Assembly: GCF_003217325.1 (NCBI RefSeq)
Contig: NZ_QJTI01000001.1
Coordinates: 62,001 to 126,000 of the forward strand
Direction of reading: 5' to 3'
Origin: Rhodopseudomonas faecalis
Lineage (GTDB): Bacteria > Pseudomonadota > Alphaproteobacteria > Rhizobiales > Xanthobacteraceae
Length of the DNA: 64,000 nucleotides
In this document: positions 25,536-34,366 of the stretch, one piece after another
Layout: each line of letters begins with the position of its first letter
How positions within the stretch are numbered: the first letter of the stretch is position 1
Made by a program: the position numbers and the translations under genes
Notes under the pieces: model-generated
What the model was told of the DNA's origin: nothing
The model's input: the letters and a program-made list of their open reading frames with translations, nothing else
Databases searched by the model: none

Positions 25536-27574
25536 GCCTCGCTCCTCGCGCGCTTGACGTCGGGCGGGGTTGCCTCGTCAACCAAGGCGGCGATCGCCTC
25601 ATCGAGCGGCAGGATGGTCTGGCCATCGCTGCCGAGCCGGCGGATCGAGACGGTGTGGTTCTCGGCTTCCTTCTTGCCGACCACCAGCAGCGCCGGGATC
25701 TTGGCCAGCGAATGCTCGCGCACCTTGTAGTTGATCTTCTCGTTGCGCAGATCGATCTCGACCCGCAGCCCGGCCTTGCGGGCCGCGGCGGCGACCACCT
25801 TGGCGTAGTCGTCACCCTCCGAGGTGATGGTGGTGACCATCACCTGCAGCGGCGCCAGCCACAGCGGGAAGTGACCGGCAAAGTGCTCGATCAGAATGCC
25901 GGTGAAGCGCTCCATCGAGCCGCAGATCGCGCGGTGCACCATGATCGGCGTCTTCTTGGCGCCGTCGGCGTCGATATAAAACGCGCCGAACCGTTCTGGC
26001 AGGTTGAAGTCGACCTGGGTGGTGCCGCATTGCCAATCGCGGCCGATCGCATCGCGCAGCACATATTCGAACTTCGGCCCGTAGAACGCGCCTTCGCCGG
26101 GATTGATCGCGGTCTTGATGCGGCCGCCCGACTTGGCCTCGATCTCGGCGAGCACGGTGGCCATCACCCGCTCGGCGTGATCCCAGCTTTCATCGCTACC
26201 CACCCGCTTTTCCGGACGGGTCGACAATTTGACGACGATGTCGCCAAAGCCGAAGTCGGAATAGGTCGACAGGATCAGCTCGTTGATCTTCAGGCATTCC
26301 TCGGCGAGCTGCGCCTCGGTGCAGAACACATGGGCGTCGTCCTGGGTAAAACCGCGCACCCGCATCAGGCCGTGCATGGCGCCCGACGCCTCATAGCGAT
26401 GCACCACGCCGAACTCGGCGAGCCGCAGCGGCAGATCGCGATAGCTCTTCAGGCCATGCTTGAAGATCTGCAGATGGCCCGGGCAGTTCATCGGCTTGAG
26501 CACGAACCAGCGCTTGTCTTCGGCCTCTTCGCCGGCGGACTGCGCCGCGAACATGTTCTCGCGGTACCACTCCCAGTGCCCCGAAGTCTCCCACAGCACC
26601 TTGTCGAGAATCTGCGGCGCGTTGACCTCGGCATAATCGCCATCCAGCCGGCGGCGCATATAGGACACCAGCGACTGGAATAGGGTCCAGCCCTTCGGGT
26701 GCCAGAACACCACGCCCGGGCCTTCTTCCTGGAAGTGGAACAGGTCGAGCTCGCGGCCGAGCCGGCGGTGGTCGCGCTTTTCGGCTTCCTCGATCTGCTT
26801 GAGATAGGCGTCGAGGTCGTCCTGCTTGGCGAAGGCGGTGCCGTAGATGCGGGTCAGCATCGGATTGTTGCTGTCGCCGCGCCAATAGGCGCCGGCCACC
26901 TTCATCAGCTTGAAGGCGGTGCCGATCTTGCCGGTCGAAGCCATATGCGGACCGCGGCACAGATCGAACCAGTCGCCCTGCTTATAGATCTTGATGCTCT
27001 GGTCGGCCGGGATCGCTTCCAGCAGCTCGACCTTGAAGCGCTCGTCCTTGTCCTCGAACACCTTGCGGGTATCGTCGCGGGTCCATTCCTCCTTGGTGAA
27101 GGGCTGGTCGCGCGCGATGATCTCGCGCATCTTCTTCTCGATCGCCGGAAAGTCTTCGGGTGTGAACGGCTCGTTGCGGAAGAAGTCGTAGTAGAAGCCG
27201 TTCTCGATCACCGGGCCGATCGTGACCTGGGTACCCGGCCACAGCGTCTGCACCGCTTCCGCCATCACATGGGCGGCGTCATGCCGGATCAGCTCCAGCG
27301 CGCGCGGGTCGTCGCGCGACACGAATTCCAGCCGGGCGTCCTGGACGATCGGATCGGTGAGGTCGGTCAGCACGCCATCCAGCGCCATCACCACGGTTCG
27401 TTTCGCCAGCGACGGCGAGATGCTCTTGGCAATCTCAAGGCCGGTGGTGCCGTACGGAAACTCGCGGGTATTGCCGTCAGGGAAGGTGACGGTGATCTTG
27501 GGCGGCTGGGTGACCGGCTTCAGATTGCTGAGGGTGAATTGAAAGCCCTGGGCGGGCGCAGACTTGTCAGGCAT
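25532..27574 (-). CDS. thrS: Threonine--tRNA ligase
   Basis: A 680-residue class II aminoacyl-tRNA synthetase that charges tRNA-Thr. Order of domains: TGS ([20 protein letters not shown]), editing domain with [17 protein letters not shown] and [11 protein letters not shown], catalytic core with the zinc Cys in [14 protein letters not shown], motif 2 [20 protein letters not shown] and motif 3 [16 protein letters not shown], then an anticodon-binding domain. It has a short extra N-terminus ([20 protein letters not shown]) compared with the E. coli enzyme. The small gene downstream overlaps its stop. A sigma70-type promoter is visible upstream (27629-27656). Confidence 0.97.
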   Translation of the reverse strand: MPDKSAPAQGFQFTLSNLKPVTQPPKITVTFPDGNTREFPYGTTGLEIAKSISPSLAKRTVVMALDGVLTDLTDPIVQDARLEFVSRDDPRALELIRHDAAHVMAEAVQTLWPGTQVTIGPVIENGFYYDFFRNEPFTPEDFPAIEKKMREIIARDQPFTKEEWTRDDTRKVFEDKDERFKVELLEAIPADQSIKIYKQGDWFDLCRGPHMASTGKIGTAFKLMKVAGAYWRGDSNNPMLTRIYGTAFAKQDDLDAYLKQIEEAEKRDHRRLGRELDLFHFQEEGPGVVFWHPKGWTLFQSLVSYMRRRLDGDYAEVNAPQILDKVLWETSGHWEWYRENMFAAQSAGEEAEDKRWFVLKPMNCPGHLQIFKHGLKSYRDLPLRLAEFGVVHRYEASGAMHGLMRVRGFTQDDAHVFCTEAQLAEECLKINELILSTYSDFGFGDIVVKLSTRPEKRVGSDESWDHAERVMATVLAEIEAKSGGRIKTAINPGEGAFYGPKFEYVLRDAIGRDWQCGTTQVDFNLPERFGAFYIDADGAKKTPIMVHRAICGSMERFTGILIEHFAGHFPLWLAPLQVMVTTITSEGDDYAKVVAAAARKAGLRVEIDLRNEKINYKVREHSLAKIPALLVVGKKEAENHTVSIRRLGSDGQTILPLDEAIAALVDEATPPDVKRARSEA

Positions 27575-27628
27575 GGAGCTCTCCTCTGGCTCACTCCTGC
27601 GAACGAACGCAGGTAAGCGTAAGGCTGT

Positions 27629-27656
27629 GGTATAGCAGCGGAATTGGGCGTTGCAA
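27629..27656 (-). promoter_or_regulatory. Likely thrS promoter
   Basis: On the minus strand TTGCAA (27651-27656) and TATACC (27629-27634) are 16 bp apart and lie about 55 bp before the thrS start codon. Confidence 0.5.
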
Positions 27657-27702
27657 CGGTGGCCGTGCCGAGGCTGCCTTGCGAACAGGATGGGGATCGG
27701 CC

Positions 27703-28113
27703 ATGCGGGCGGGGTGGATCGCGTTGGCAGCTGGAGGGCTGGCGCTGGCTGGCTGCCAGTCGCTGCCGGCCACGGGTTGCCTGCCGCCGGCGCAACCGAT
27801 GGCCGCGGCCGAGCTGGTGTTCGGCCGCAATATCGGCGACCGGCTCGGGGTCAGCGAGGCCGATTTTGCCCGCTTTGCTGGCGCGCAGATCGCGCCGCGC
27901 TTCCCCGGTTTCACCGTGCTGGACAGTGTGGGGCAATGGCGCGACCCGGCGCGCGGCCGGCTGGTGCGCGAACCCGGCAAGCTGGTGATGATTGCGTTCC
28001 CCGATCGGCCGGAAGCGCGGGCGGCGCTCGCCGACATCGCCGAGGCCTATAAGCGCCAGTTTTTGCAGCAATCGGTGCTGGTCGCGGTGCGGCCGGCCTG
28101 CGTCAGTTTTTGA
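27703..28113 (+). CDS. DUF3574 lipoprotein
   Basis: A 136-residue putative lipoprotein: [18 protein letters not shown] ends in the lipobox LAGC. The mature part shows the DUF3574 pattern: [48 protein letters not shown]. Function unknown. The ATG at 27703 is chosen since it starts the signal peptide; a Met 8 codons upstream (27679) is possible. It is divergent from thrS. Confidence 0.82.
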   Translation: MRAGWIALAAGGLALAGCQSLPATGCLPPAQPMAAAELVFGRNIGDRLGVSEADFARFAGAQIAPRFPGFTVLDSVGQWRDPARGRLVREPGKLVMIAFPDRPEARAALADIAEAYKRQFLQQSVLVAVRPACVSF

Positions 28114-28160
28114 CGGCCGCCGCCAAGCCCGTGAGCGAGGGTTGAAGTCTTCGGCCGACG

Positions 28161-28499
28161 TTACGGGGTGCCATCATTGACCCCGCGCCAGCGGGCATAG
28201 CGCCAGGGCAGATACCAGCGCGCCCCGGCCGGCAGTTGCTGCGGCACGTTGTCGATCCCCGATGTGCCCCAGGGCTGGCAGCGCAGCAGCCGCGCCAAGG
28301 TCATCCAGCCGCCGGCCCATAGACCGTAACGCCCGATCGCCTCGTCGCCATAGACCGAGCAGCTCGGCAGATGCCGGCAATTATAGCCGACCAGCGGCGA
28401 CAGCGTGTGCCGATAGACCCAGATCGCGCCGCGGCCAGCATTGCGGGGCAGGTTGAGCAGCGCGCGCGCGCAGTCCGGACAGGGCAGGGAGATTTTCAT
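28161..28499 (-). CDS. yidD: Membrane protein insertion efficiency factor YidD
   Basis: A 112-residue YidD-family protein that assists YidC-mediated insertion of inner-membrane proteins. The family core is plain: YRHTLSPLVGYNCRHLPSCS, VYGDEAIGRYGLWAGGWM, RLLRCQPWGTSGIDNVP. The conserved cysteines and the amphipathic N-terminus (LLNLPRNAGRGAIWV) are present. The ATG at 28499 (MKISLPCPDC) is preferred by family length; ATG 28511 would add four residues. Here it stands alone rather than in the usual rnpA-yidC cluster. Confidence 0.93.
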   Translation of the reverse strand: MKISLPCPDCARALLNLPRNAGRGAIWVYRHTLSPLVGYNCRHLPSCSVYGDEAIGRYGLWAGGWMTLARLLRCQPWGTSGIDNVPQQLPAGARWYLPWRYARWRGVNDGTP

Positions 28500-28730
28500 A
28501 ACAGGTAACATAAAACCCTAAATGCTGGGCTGCGGCGCCCGCGATACGGAGCATTACTTACGGCGGCCTACTGGCCACAGTGCTGAAATATCGCACATAT
28601 TTGCCCCCAGCACAGCAAAAGTCCTATGGACCGCGCACCCCGCCACAGATACCTTTAGCGCACTTGCGTAACAGGTGAGACGTGTGGGGCGGGGCCGTCG
28701 CTCGAGGCCGGGCGGCAGGAAGGATGCGAC

Positions 28731-29645
28731 TTGAAGCGCGTGACGATCCTCAGGTTTCTCGGCAAGGCGATGCTGGGCGCGGTGCTGCTGCGGATCGGCT
28801 TTGCGCTGGTCCTTCCAGACGCCGGCAGCTCGGCCCAGGCGGGCGCGATTCTCGAAGAACGCAAACTGCCGATGCGGTTTGGCTGGGTGAACTGCGAGCC
28901 GAACTGCCGCGGCTGGATCAGCGCGGTCGGCGTGGTCACCGCCGACACGCCGCGCGATTTCGAGCAATTTGCCCGCGACCGCGATCTGCAGGGCTCAACC
29001 GTGGTGCTCGATTCCAGCGGCGGTTCGGTCAATGACGCCATCACCTTGGGACGGCGCTGGCGGGCGCTCGGCCTGAAAACCACGGTCGGCCTGTCGATCG
29101 AGGCACCGGCGCCGGGCGGCGGCGGTTCGGCGCGGGTGGTGCCGGAGGCCTATTGCGAATCGATGTGCGTGTTCCTGCTGCTGTCGGGCTCGACGCGCTA
29201 TGTGCCCGAGCAGGCCAAGGTGCGGGTCCACCAGATCTGGATGGGCGACCGCGCCGACAATGCCCGCGCCGCCAGCTACAGCGCTCAGGACATGACCGTG
29301 GTCGAGCGCGATATCGGCCGGCTGGCCAAATATACCTTTGAGATGGGCGCGACCGGCGACCTGCTGGCGCTGGCGCTGAGCGTGCCGCCCTGGGAGGAGC
29401 TGTATCGGCTGTCGCCGCAGGAATTGCGGCTGACCCGGCTGATCACCACCGATGCGCCCGGCGATCTGCTGCTGCCGCGCCCGGCTGACGATCTGGTCGC
29501 CGAGCTGCCGGCCAAGCCGCATCAGGATCGCGCGCCGCAGGATGGCGCCGCGCCGCACGATCTGCTGCTTGGCACCTCGAAGGCGACCAAGACCGCCTCG
29601 GCCCAGCCGCACGGGGAGATGGCGGCGCCGCAGCCGCCGCGCTGA
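28731..29645 (+). CDS. ClpP-fold periplasmic protein, probable serine hydrolase
   Basis: A 304-residue exported protein (signal or anchor FLGKAMLGAVLLRIGFALVL). The middle has ClpP/crotonase-like features: VVLDSSGGSVNDAITLGRRW (oxyanion Gly pair near 97), a likely nucleophile Ser144 in YCESMCVFLLLSG, and His167 in KVRVHQIWMG, the same order as the Ser and His of ClpP. Two Cys flank the Ser. The C-terminal 70 residues are Pro/Ala/Asp-rich and probably disordered. The start is TTG at 28731 with AGGAAGGA 8 nt upstream; no ATG is available in frame. Whether it cleaves peptides is inference. Confidence 0.78.
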   Translation: MKRVTILRFLGKAMLGAVLLRIGFALVLPDAGSSAQAGAILEERKLPMRFGWVNCEPNCRGWISAVGVVTADTPRDFEQFARDRDLQGSTVVLDSSGGSVNDAITLGRRWRALGLKTTVGLSIEAPAPGGGGSARVVPEAYCESMCVFLLLSGSTRYVPEQAKVRVHQIWMGDRADNARAASYSAQDMTVVERDIGRLAKYTFEMGATGDLLALALSVPPWEELYRLSPQELRLTRLITTDAPGDLLLPRPADDLVAELPAKPHQDRAPQDGAAPHDLLLGTSKATKTASAQPHGEMAAPQPPR

Positions 29646-29704
29646 GCGGCCGCGCTCGTTCAGGCGATTGTTCAGCCTGCTCGACGGCGTTTGAGCTGTT
29701 GGCG

Positions 29705-30181
29705 TTAAGTGGCGGCGCTGCCTGCTTTTTCGGTCGCTTGCGAGGCCGGGGACGCTTTGGCCTCGATCTGGCTGATCGCGTCTACCACCGCATCAAAAGT
29801 CAGTAGCGTTGAGGCGTGCCGCGCCTTGTAATCGCGCACCGGCTCGAGCAGCGCGACATCGGCCCATTTGCCTTCGGGCGGGGCGCCATTTTCTTTCAGC
29901 ATTTTGCGAACTGTTTCGCGCAACTCTCTCAGCTCGCTCGATTTTGATCCGACCACATGGCGCGCCATGATCGACGATGACGCCTGGCCGAGCGCGCAGG
30001 CCTTCACTTCATGGGCGAAGTCGGTGACCACGTCGCCGTCCATCTTCAGGTCGACCTTGACCGTGGAGCCGCACAGTTTGGAATGCGCGGTGGCGCTGGC
30101 ATCGGGGGCGGCAAGCCGGCCCAGCCGCGGAATATTGCCGGCCAATTCGATGATGCGTTGATTATAGATGTCGTTCAGCAT
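29705..30181 (-). CDS. IscU/NifU-like Fe-S scaffold family protein
   Basis: A 158-residue protein of the IscU/SufU fold: MLNDIYNQRIIELAGNIPRL, AHSKLCGSTVKVDLKMDGD, VKACALGQASSSIMARHVVG. Two of the three cluster-ligating cysteines are present (Cys37, Cys62), but the third, normally in a DYKxRxxC context, is not: this region reads VRDYKARHASTLLTFDAVVD. It may therefore bind iron-sulfur differently or have another role. I choose ATG 30181; an in-frame Met at 30193 is possible. It is divergent from folE, with an apparently shared symmetric promoter. Confidence 0.85.
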   Translation of the reverse strand: MLNDIYNQRIIELAGNIPRLGRLAAPDASATAHSKLCGSTVKVDLKMDGDVVTDFAHEVKACALGQASSSIMARHVVGSKSSELRELRETVRKMLKENGAPPEGKWADVALLEPVRDYKARHASTLLTFDAVVDAISQIEAKASPASQATEKAGSAAT

Positions 30182-30209
30182 CGATTGCCACACACTCTCA
30201 TTTTCGCCC

Positions 30210-30260
30210 TTGGCGGAACTGTTCCCGACCCTATATAGGGCGAGATATCGCGAATGTCAG
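30210..30260. promoter_or_regulatory. Symmetrical bidirectional promoter, folE / Fe-S scaffold
   Basis: The palindrome CCCTATATAGGG (30229-30240) supplies TATATA as -10 on both strands. On the plus strand TTGGCG (30210-30215) lies 16 bp before it; on the minus strand CTGACA (complement of 30255-30260) lies 17 bp before it. The predicted leaders are about 155 nt for folE and about 45 nt for the scaffold gene. Confidence 0.6.
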
Positions 30261-30400
30261 AGCACTCTGCGACACCGGCGATCCGGAGGGCGTGGTAGGA
30301 TTCGGCGCGATATGCGGTGGGGTTTCAGGCGCCCGGCGGCCTTGCTGCCACGTCTGCCCGGTGACACCTCCGGCCTGGCGGCCGGTCGAACGGAGTGGAG

Positions 30401-31084
30401 ATGGACGCGGTGATCAAGCCCCTGCGCGGCGGCAAGCCGAGTGATGAGCCGACTGATTTTCGGGCACCTGAACTGGACCCTTCTGATTTCCTCGATGCGG
30501 CGGTACTGCCTGATCAGCCTCGCCCGACTCGCGAGGAGGCCGAAGCCGCGGTCAAGACGCTGCTCGCCTATATCGGCGAGAACACCGAGCGCGAAGGGCT
30601 GGTCGATACGCCGCGCCGTGTGATCGAGGCCTATGACGAGCTGTTTCAGGGCTACCACCAGTGCCCGGCCGAGGTGCTGAACCGCACTTTTGGCGAGACC
30701 GCGGGCTATGACGATTTCGTGCTGATCCGCGACATGTATTTCACCTCGCATTGCGAGCATCACGTCATGCCGTTCTACGGCCAGGCGCACATCGCCTATA
30801 CCCCGGTCGAGCGGGTGGTTGGCCTGTCGAAACTGGCGCGGCTGGTCGATGTGTTCGCGCGGCGGTTGCAGACCCAGGAGCATCTGACCGCGCAGATCGC
30901 CGCCGCGGTCGATGAGGTGCTAAAACCGCGCGGCGTCGCGGTGTTGGTCGAGGCCGAGCATACCTGCATGTCGGTGCGCGGCATCGCCAAGCGCGGCGCC
31001 AAAACCTTCACCACCCGTTTCACCGGCGTGTTCCGCGACAATCCCGCAGAACAGGCCCGGTTCCTGTCGATGGTCCGCAGCTAG
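30401..31084 (+). CDS. folE: GTP cyclohydrolase I
   Basis: A 227-residue enzyme converting GTP to dihydroneopterin triphosphate, the entry to folate. Zinc ligands: Cys118 and His121 in [10 protein letters not shown] and a late Cys in [27 protein letters not shown] and [13 protein letters not shown] are family blocks. A divergent N-terminal extension of about 40 residues precedes the catalytic domain. The ATG at 30401 has GGAG 5 nt upstream; GTG 30395 is in frame. The TAG stop is the first codon of a copy of repeat A, whose 17-bp hairpin probably also ends the transcript. Confidence 0.96.
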   Translation: MDAVIKPLRGGKPSDEPTDFRAPELDPSDFLDAAVLPDQPRPTREEAEAAVKTLLAYIGENTEREGLVDTPRRVIEAYDELFQGYHQCPAEVLNRTFGETAGYDDFVLIRDMYFTSHCEHHVMPFYGQAHIAYTPVERVVGLSKLARLVDVFARRLQTQEHLTAQIAAAVDEVLKPRGVAVLVEAEHTCMSVRGIAKRGAKTFTTRFTGVFRDNPAEQARFLSMVRS

Positions 31085-31180
31085 AGCTTCGGTTCTGATA
31101 GAATCAGAACCGAAGCTCTAACTTTATGTTTTGACGCGTTTTCTTGACGCGAACCGGAATCCACTTCGCTGGAAAACGCT
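31082..31180 (-). repeat. Interspersed palindromic element A, copy 3
   Basis: AGAGCTTCGGTTCTGAT and ATCAGAACCGAAGCTCT form a perfect 17-bp stem around AGA; it is followed by GACGCGTTTTCTTGACGCGA and CCACTTCGCTGGAAAACGC. Same orientation as 10952-11055. It supplies the folE stop codon and separates folE from hisI. Confidence 0.88.
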
Positions 31181-31210
31181 ATAAGCTATCTGCCGACCCG
31201 AGGACTGCCC

Positions 31211-31639
31211 ATGTCTGCCTCAACCCACGCCGCCGATATCGAGGAGGGCAGCGCGCTGCGCCCGAAATTCGACGCGGCCGGCCTTGTCACCTGCGTCACC
31301 ACCGATGCCAGCGGCGAATTGCTGATGGTGGCGTTCATGAACGAGGAAGCGCTGAACAAGACCATCGCCACCGGCGAGGCTTGGTATTATTCGCGCTCGC
31401 GCGCCCGGCTGTGGCGCAAGGGCGAAAGCTCCGGCCATGTGCAGAAGGTGCTGGAGCTGCGCATCGATTGCGATCAGGACGCGGTGTGGCTGCGGGTCGA
31501 GCAAGGCGGCGGCGCGGCCTGCCATACCGGGCGGCGCTCCTGCTTCTATCGCCGCATCGACCGTGACGATGCCGGCGCGCCGGTGCTGACGCCGGTCGAC
31601 GCCGAGCGGCTGTTCGATCCCGCCAAGGTCTATCGCTGA
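31211..31639 (+). CDS. hisI: Phosphoribosyl-AMP cyclohydrolase
   Basis: A 142-residue stand-alone HisI without a fused HisE domain. It opens the adenine ring of phosphoribosyl-AMP in histidine biosynthesis. Signature blocks: [59 protein letters not shown] and the zinc/active-site [11 protein letters not shown]. The ATG at 31211 begins [13 protein letters not shown]. No other his gene is near, which is usual in this family. It is convergent with the cytochrome b5 gene. Confidence 0.95.
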   Translation: MSASTHAADIEEGSALRPKFDAAGLVTCVTTDASGELLMVAFMNEEALNKTIATGEAWYYSRSRARLWRKGESSGHVQKVLELRIDCDQDAVWLRVEQGGGAACHTGRRSCFYRRIDRDDAGAPVLTPVDAERLFDPAKVYR

Positions 31640-31659
31640 GCTGCCGGCCAACCGCTAGA

Positions 31660-32025
31660 CTAGGGCGCGAACCGGCCAATCCGATATTTCGGCAACAGCT
31701 GGTCGGCCTCGCGCGAATGCGGCCGGCCGCGCGTTTTGGTGGCGTAGGCGTCGCTCGCTTCCTTGCCGCACCAGGCTTCGATGATCTGCGGCCGCGAAGG
31801 ATGATCGGGCAAATAGCCCGTGATGTCATAGACCGCGCCATTGATCGCCATCCAGCAGCTTTGCGGCGTGGCGTGTTGTGCCAGCTCCGCCGCGCCAATC
31901 GCGCGATCGGGCATGCTTGGCGCCGCGGGCGGCTGCGCGATCGGCGCCGACAGGCTGCCGATCCAGAAGCCGAGCACGGCCAGCCAGAACACCGCGGTCG
32001 AGGTCAGAAACAGGCGCTGCATCAT
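31660..32025 (-). CDS. Membrane-anchored cytochrome b5-like protein
   Basis: A 121-residue protein with one N-terminal membrane helix (LFLTSTAVFWLAVLGFWIGS) and a compact cytochrome b5-like heme domain: SCWMAINGAVYDITGYLPDH with the axial His75 in HPSR (replacing HPGG), and a second His103 in RPHSREADQLLP. The domain is shorter than eukaryotic b5. It probably faces the periplasm. Its ATG overlaps the TGA of the ferric-reductase-like gene (ATGA), so it is the third gene of a coupled three-gene operon. Confidence 0.84.
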   Translation of the reverse strand: MMQRLFLTSTAVFWLAVLGFWIGSLSAPIAQPPAAPSMPDRAIGAAELAQHATPQSCWMAINGAVYDITGYLPDHPSRPQIIEAWCGKEASDAYATKTRGRPHSREADQLLPKYRIGRFAP

Positions 32026-33296
32026 CGAAACTCGTATTTCTCGGAATGAAGTTGGCGCGCGCCGACGCCGCGGCGGCGCAGCATCGCACGCGCGCCTTTG
32101 ATCAGACCCGGTGGTCCGCACAGATAGCATTCGACGCCCGAGAGCTGCGCGGTCTGCGGCAAGAGTCGCTTGAGATCGGGCAGCGCATCGCCGGTGGCCT
32201 CAAGTTGCAGCGTCAGCCGGGGATCCGCAGTGGCGCAGGCCTTGAGCTCGTCCAAAAATGCGGCGTCGCTCTCGTGGCGATAGAGATAAAGCAGCGTGGT
32301 CGGCGCCGGTACCGGACCGGCGCGCAGCAGACCGATGAACGGCGTGATGCCGATGCCGCCCGCCACCCATAATTGCGGTGCCGCGCCATGATGAGCAAAC
32401 ACGCTGTCAAAACCGCCGATGATGCGCGCCGCGACGCCGCGCGGCATGGTCAGCATCTGCCGCGTGCAATCGCCGAGCGCTTTGACCGCGATGCGCAGCA
32501 TGTCGCCCCGCTCGACCGAGCTGACCGTGAACGGATGGAATTCGCCGCAGCCGCGATAGTTCGGGCCGCGATAGAACGCCACCAGCAGAAACTGCCCCGG
32601 CGCCACGGCCAAGGGCTGCCCGAGCGGCCGCAGCGCGATTTCGACCGATTGCTCGGTGAGCGGCTGCACCTCGGCCACGATGTAGGGCCGGGCGGCGAGG
32701 CCGAGATCGCCGCGCAGCGCGCGCCAGCCGACGATCAGTGCCACCACCGCGATGATCGGCAGCACCGGCTCGTCGATGCCGAGCAGCACCAGATGAATGA
32801 GCCCGAGCAGCACGCCGATCGCGAGCCCGGCATGGAGCCAGCGCCACACACCGTAGGACAGTTTTTTGCTAAACGCGGTCGCGAGGCCGACCATCAAGAC
32901 CACCAGCCCGAGCCAGCCGGTCCACACCGGCCAGCCGCCATCGAACGCCGACAGCGTCTGCCAGGCGAAGCTCGGCGAGGTCGCAAGGCCATTGGCGGCG
33001 AGCGCGAGCGGATGGATCAGCAGCAGCACATAAGCGAGCACGCCGGTGGTGTGATGCCAGCGATACATGCGCTCCAGCCCGCCGAGCCAATCGGCGAGCC
33101 GCGGCTCGCGCAGCATCAACAGCAGGCTGACCATGAGCAGCCCGCCGCCGAGCCAGCCGGCCACGATGCCGGCAGCGCGCAGCGGTGCCAGTTCGCTTGG
33201 AAACGCCCACCAGGCAAAACCCAGCGGCACCGCCAGCGTCAGCAGCGGAATCGACAGCCAGCGCAGCAGACCCGGCAGGCGGCGCGGCGCCATCAC
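32022..33296 (-). CDS. Ferric-reductase-like transmembrane flavohemoprotein
   Basis: A 424-residue membrane oxidoreductase. The N-terminal half has about six membrane helices of the ferric reductase/NADPH-oxidase type with paired histidines (YRWHHTTGVLAYVLLLIHPL; VWRWLHAGLAIGVLLGLIHL) for two b hemes. The C-terminal half is an FAD/NAD(P)H module: FHPFTVSSVERGDML, VAGGIGITPFIGLL and CYLCGPPGLIKGARAML. It would pass electrons from cytoplasmic NAD(P)H across the membrane. The start is GTG 33296 (GTGA overlap with the gene before) or ATG 33293. The acceptor is probably the b5 protein encoded next. Confidence 0.9.
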   Translation of the reverse strand: MMAPRRLPGLLRWLSIPLLTLAVPLGFAWWAFPSELAPLRAAGIVAGWLGGGLLMVSLLLMLREPRLADWLGGLERMYRWHHTTGVLAYVLLLIHPLALAANGLATSPSFAWQTLSAFDGGWPVWTGWLGLVVLMVGLATAFSKKLSYGVWRWLHAGLAIGVLLGLIHLVLLGIDEPVLPIIAVVALIVGWRALRGDLGLAARPYIVAEVQPLTEQSVEIALRPLGQPLAVAPGQFLLVAFYRGPNYRGCGEFHPFTVSSVERGDMLRIAVKALGDCTRQMLTMPRGVAARIIGGFDSVFAHHGAAPQLWVAGGIGITPFIGLLRAGPVPAPTTLLYLYRHESDAAFLDELKACATADPRLTLQLEATGDALPDLKRLLPQTAQLSGVECYLCGPPGLIKGARAMLRRRGVGARQLHSEKYEFR

Positions 33297-33598
33297 GGCT
33301 GGTCCGGATTGGGTTTCAGGCGATCGCAGAAGTTCCGGCCCGACTCCGGCAGCTTCAGGCCGCGCGCCGCGGCGCGTTGCTGCATCAGCTGGTGATGCTC
33401 GGTGCGATAGGCGAGGCAGGCCTGATAATCAGTGAAACCGCGCACCCGCGCCTGATGCGCGATGCGCTCATCCGGGCTCATCAGATCCCAGCCGCGGGTA
33501 TTGCCTTGATCGGCCCGCCAGGGGCCGGCGCCGGCAACGGCAGCTGTTGCCAGCAGGAGGCTTGCCGTCAAAATGGTGACTTGCGCTGTCCGCATCAT
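33293..33598 (-). CDS. Small secreted protein of the b5/ferric-reductase operon
   Basis: A protein of about 101 residues with a signal peptide (VTILTASLLLATAAVAGA). The mature part, TRGWDLMSPDERIAHQARVR, then FTDYQACLAYRTEHHQLMQQ and GLKLPESGRNFCDRL, has two cysteines and three histidines that could bind metal or form a disulfide. No assigned function. GGAG lies a few bases before the ATG pair at 33598/33595. Its TGA overlaps the start of the ferric-reductase-like gene; this is the first gene of the operon. Confidence 0.8.
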   Translation of the reverse strand: MMRTAQVTILTASLLLATAAVAGAGPWRADQGNTRGWDLMSPDERIAHQARVRGFTDYQACLAYRTEHHQLMQQRAAARGLKLPESGRNFCDRLKPNPDQP

Positions 33599-33712
33599 CG
33601 CTCCGGATCGTTATCCGGCCTGCTCGGCATGACAGCAATCTAGCGCGCTGATGCGGAATGTCACCCGCGGCGGGCACAGACGAGCCCCGCCGCCAGTTCA
33701 GTGCTGCGGCGA

Positions 33713-34366
33713 TTACGCCAGCCGGTTGGCGACGTCCTCCGCCGATGCCTTGATGCCGTTCGGATCGGCAATGGTGTCGATGAAATCGACCGCGGCGGAG
33801 CGCAGCTTGCCGTCCTGCAGTGAGATCACCCCCGACAGCGACTGAATGTTGATCGTTCGAATATTGTAGCGGGTCCAAGCGTCAGACTGCTGCTTGCTGC
33901 CGAGCTGGCCCTTCTCCTTGTTGTAGAGATCGAGCGCGGTCTGCGCCGCCTTCAGCGCATTGAGCGCTGAAATCTCCTTCAGCTCCTTGGCGAGAGCAGG
34001 ATCGTCCCGGAACAGCTCTTCGATCTTCTCCTTCCAGGGGCCTTCCGATGTGACATTGCCGAATTTGTCGACCTTGAGCCGCACGGCGTCGTCGAGATTG
34101 ACGTTTATCTTCGCAAACGCCTTGCTCAGTTTTTCGGCCAGCGCGTCGGAGCGCTTCTGCAGCCGCTCCTCGAAGGTCATCGACAGATCCTTCTGGAGCT
34201 GAAGCAGCGCCTTGGCCTGATCCGACAACTCGACAGTGTCCGAGTTAGTTACCTGTGCCGTAGCAGTGGTGGCGGCAGTGGCCGGGCTGCCTTTCGCGGC
34301 GGTCGCGGCGATCGGGAGCGGGCTGCGGGACAGCGCGCCGCTGGTGGTGTTGGCAATGCTGGTCAT
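33713..34366 (-). CDS. Hypothetical protein, Ala/Thr-rich N-terminus
   Basis: A 217-residue soluble protein without a signal peptide. A low-complexity N-terminus (residues 1-45, Ala/Thr/Ser) leads to a helical part with coiled-coil potential: KALLQLQKDLSMTFEERLQK, KLSKAFAKINVNLDDAVRLK, AALNALKAAQ-like heptads. GAGGACGCC precedes the ATG. It is divergent from a soluble lytic transglycosylase. The composition resembles flagellum-associated or secreted helical proteins of rhizobia, but I do not recognise the family. Confidence 0.75.
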   Translation of the reverse strand: MTSIANTTSGALSRSPLPIAATAAKGSPATAATTATAQVTNSDTVELSDQAKALLQLQKDLSMTFEERLQKRSDALAEKLSKAFAKINVNLDDAVRLKVDKFGNVTSEGPWKEKIEELFRDDPALAKELKEISALNALKAAQTALDLYNKEKGQLGSKQQSDAWTRYNIRTINIQSLSGVISLQDGKLRSAAVDFIDTIADPNGIKASAEDVANRLA

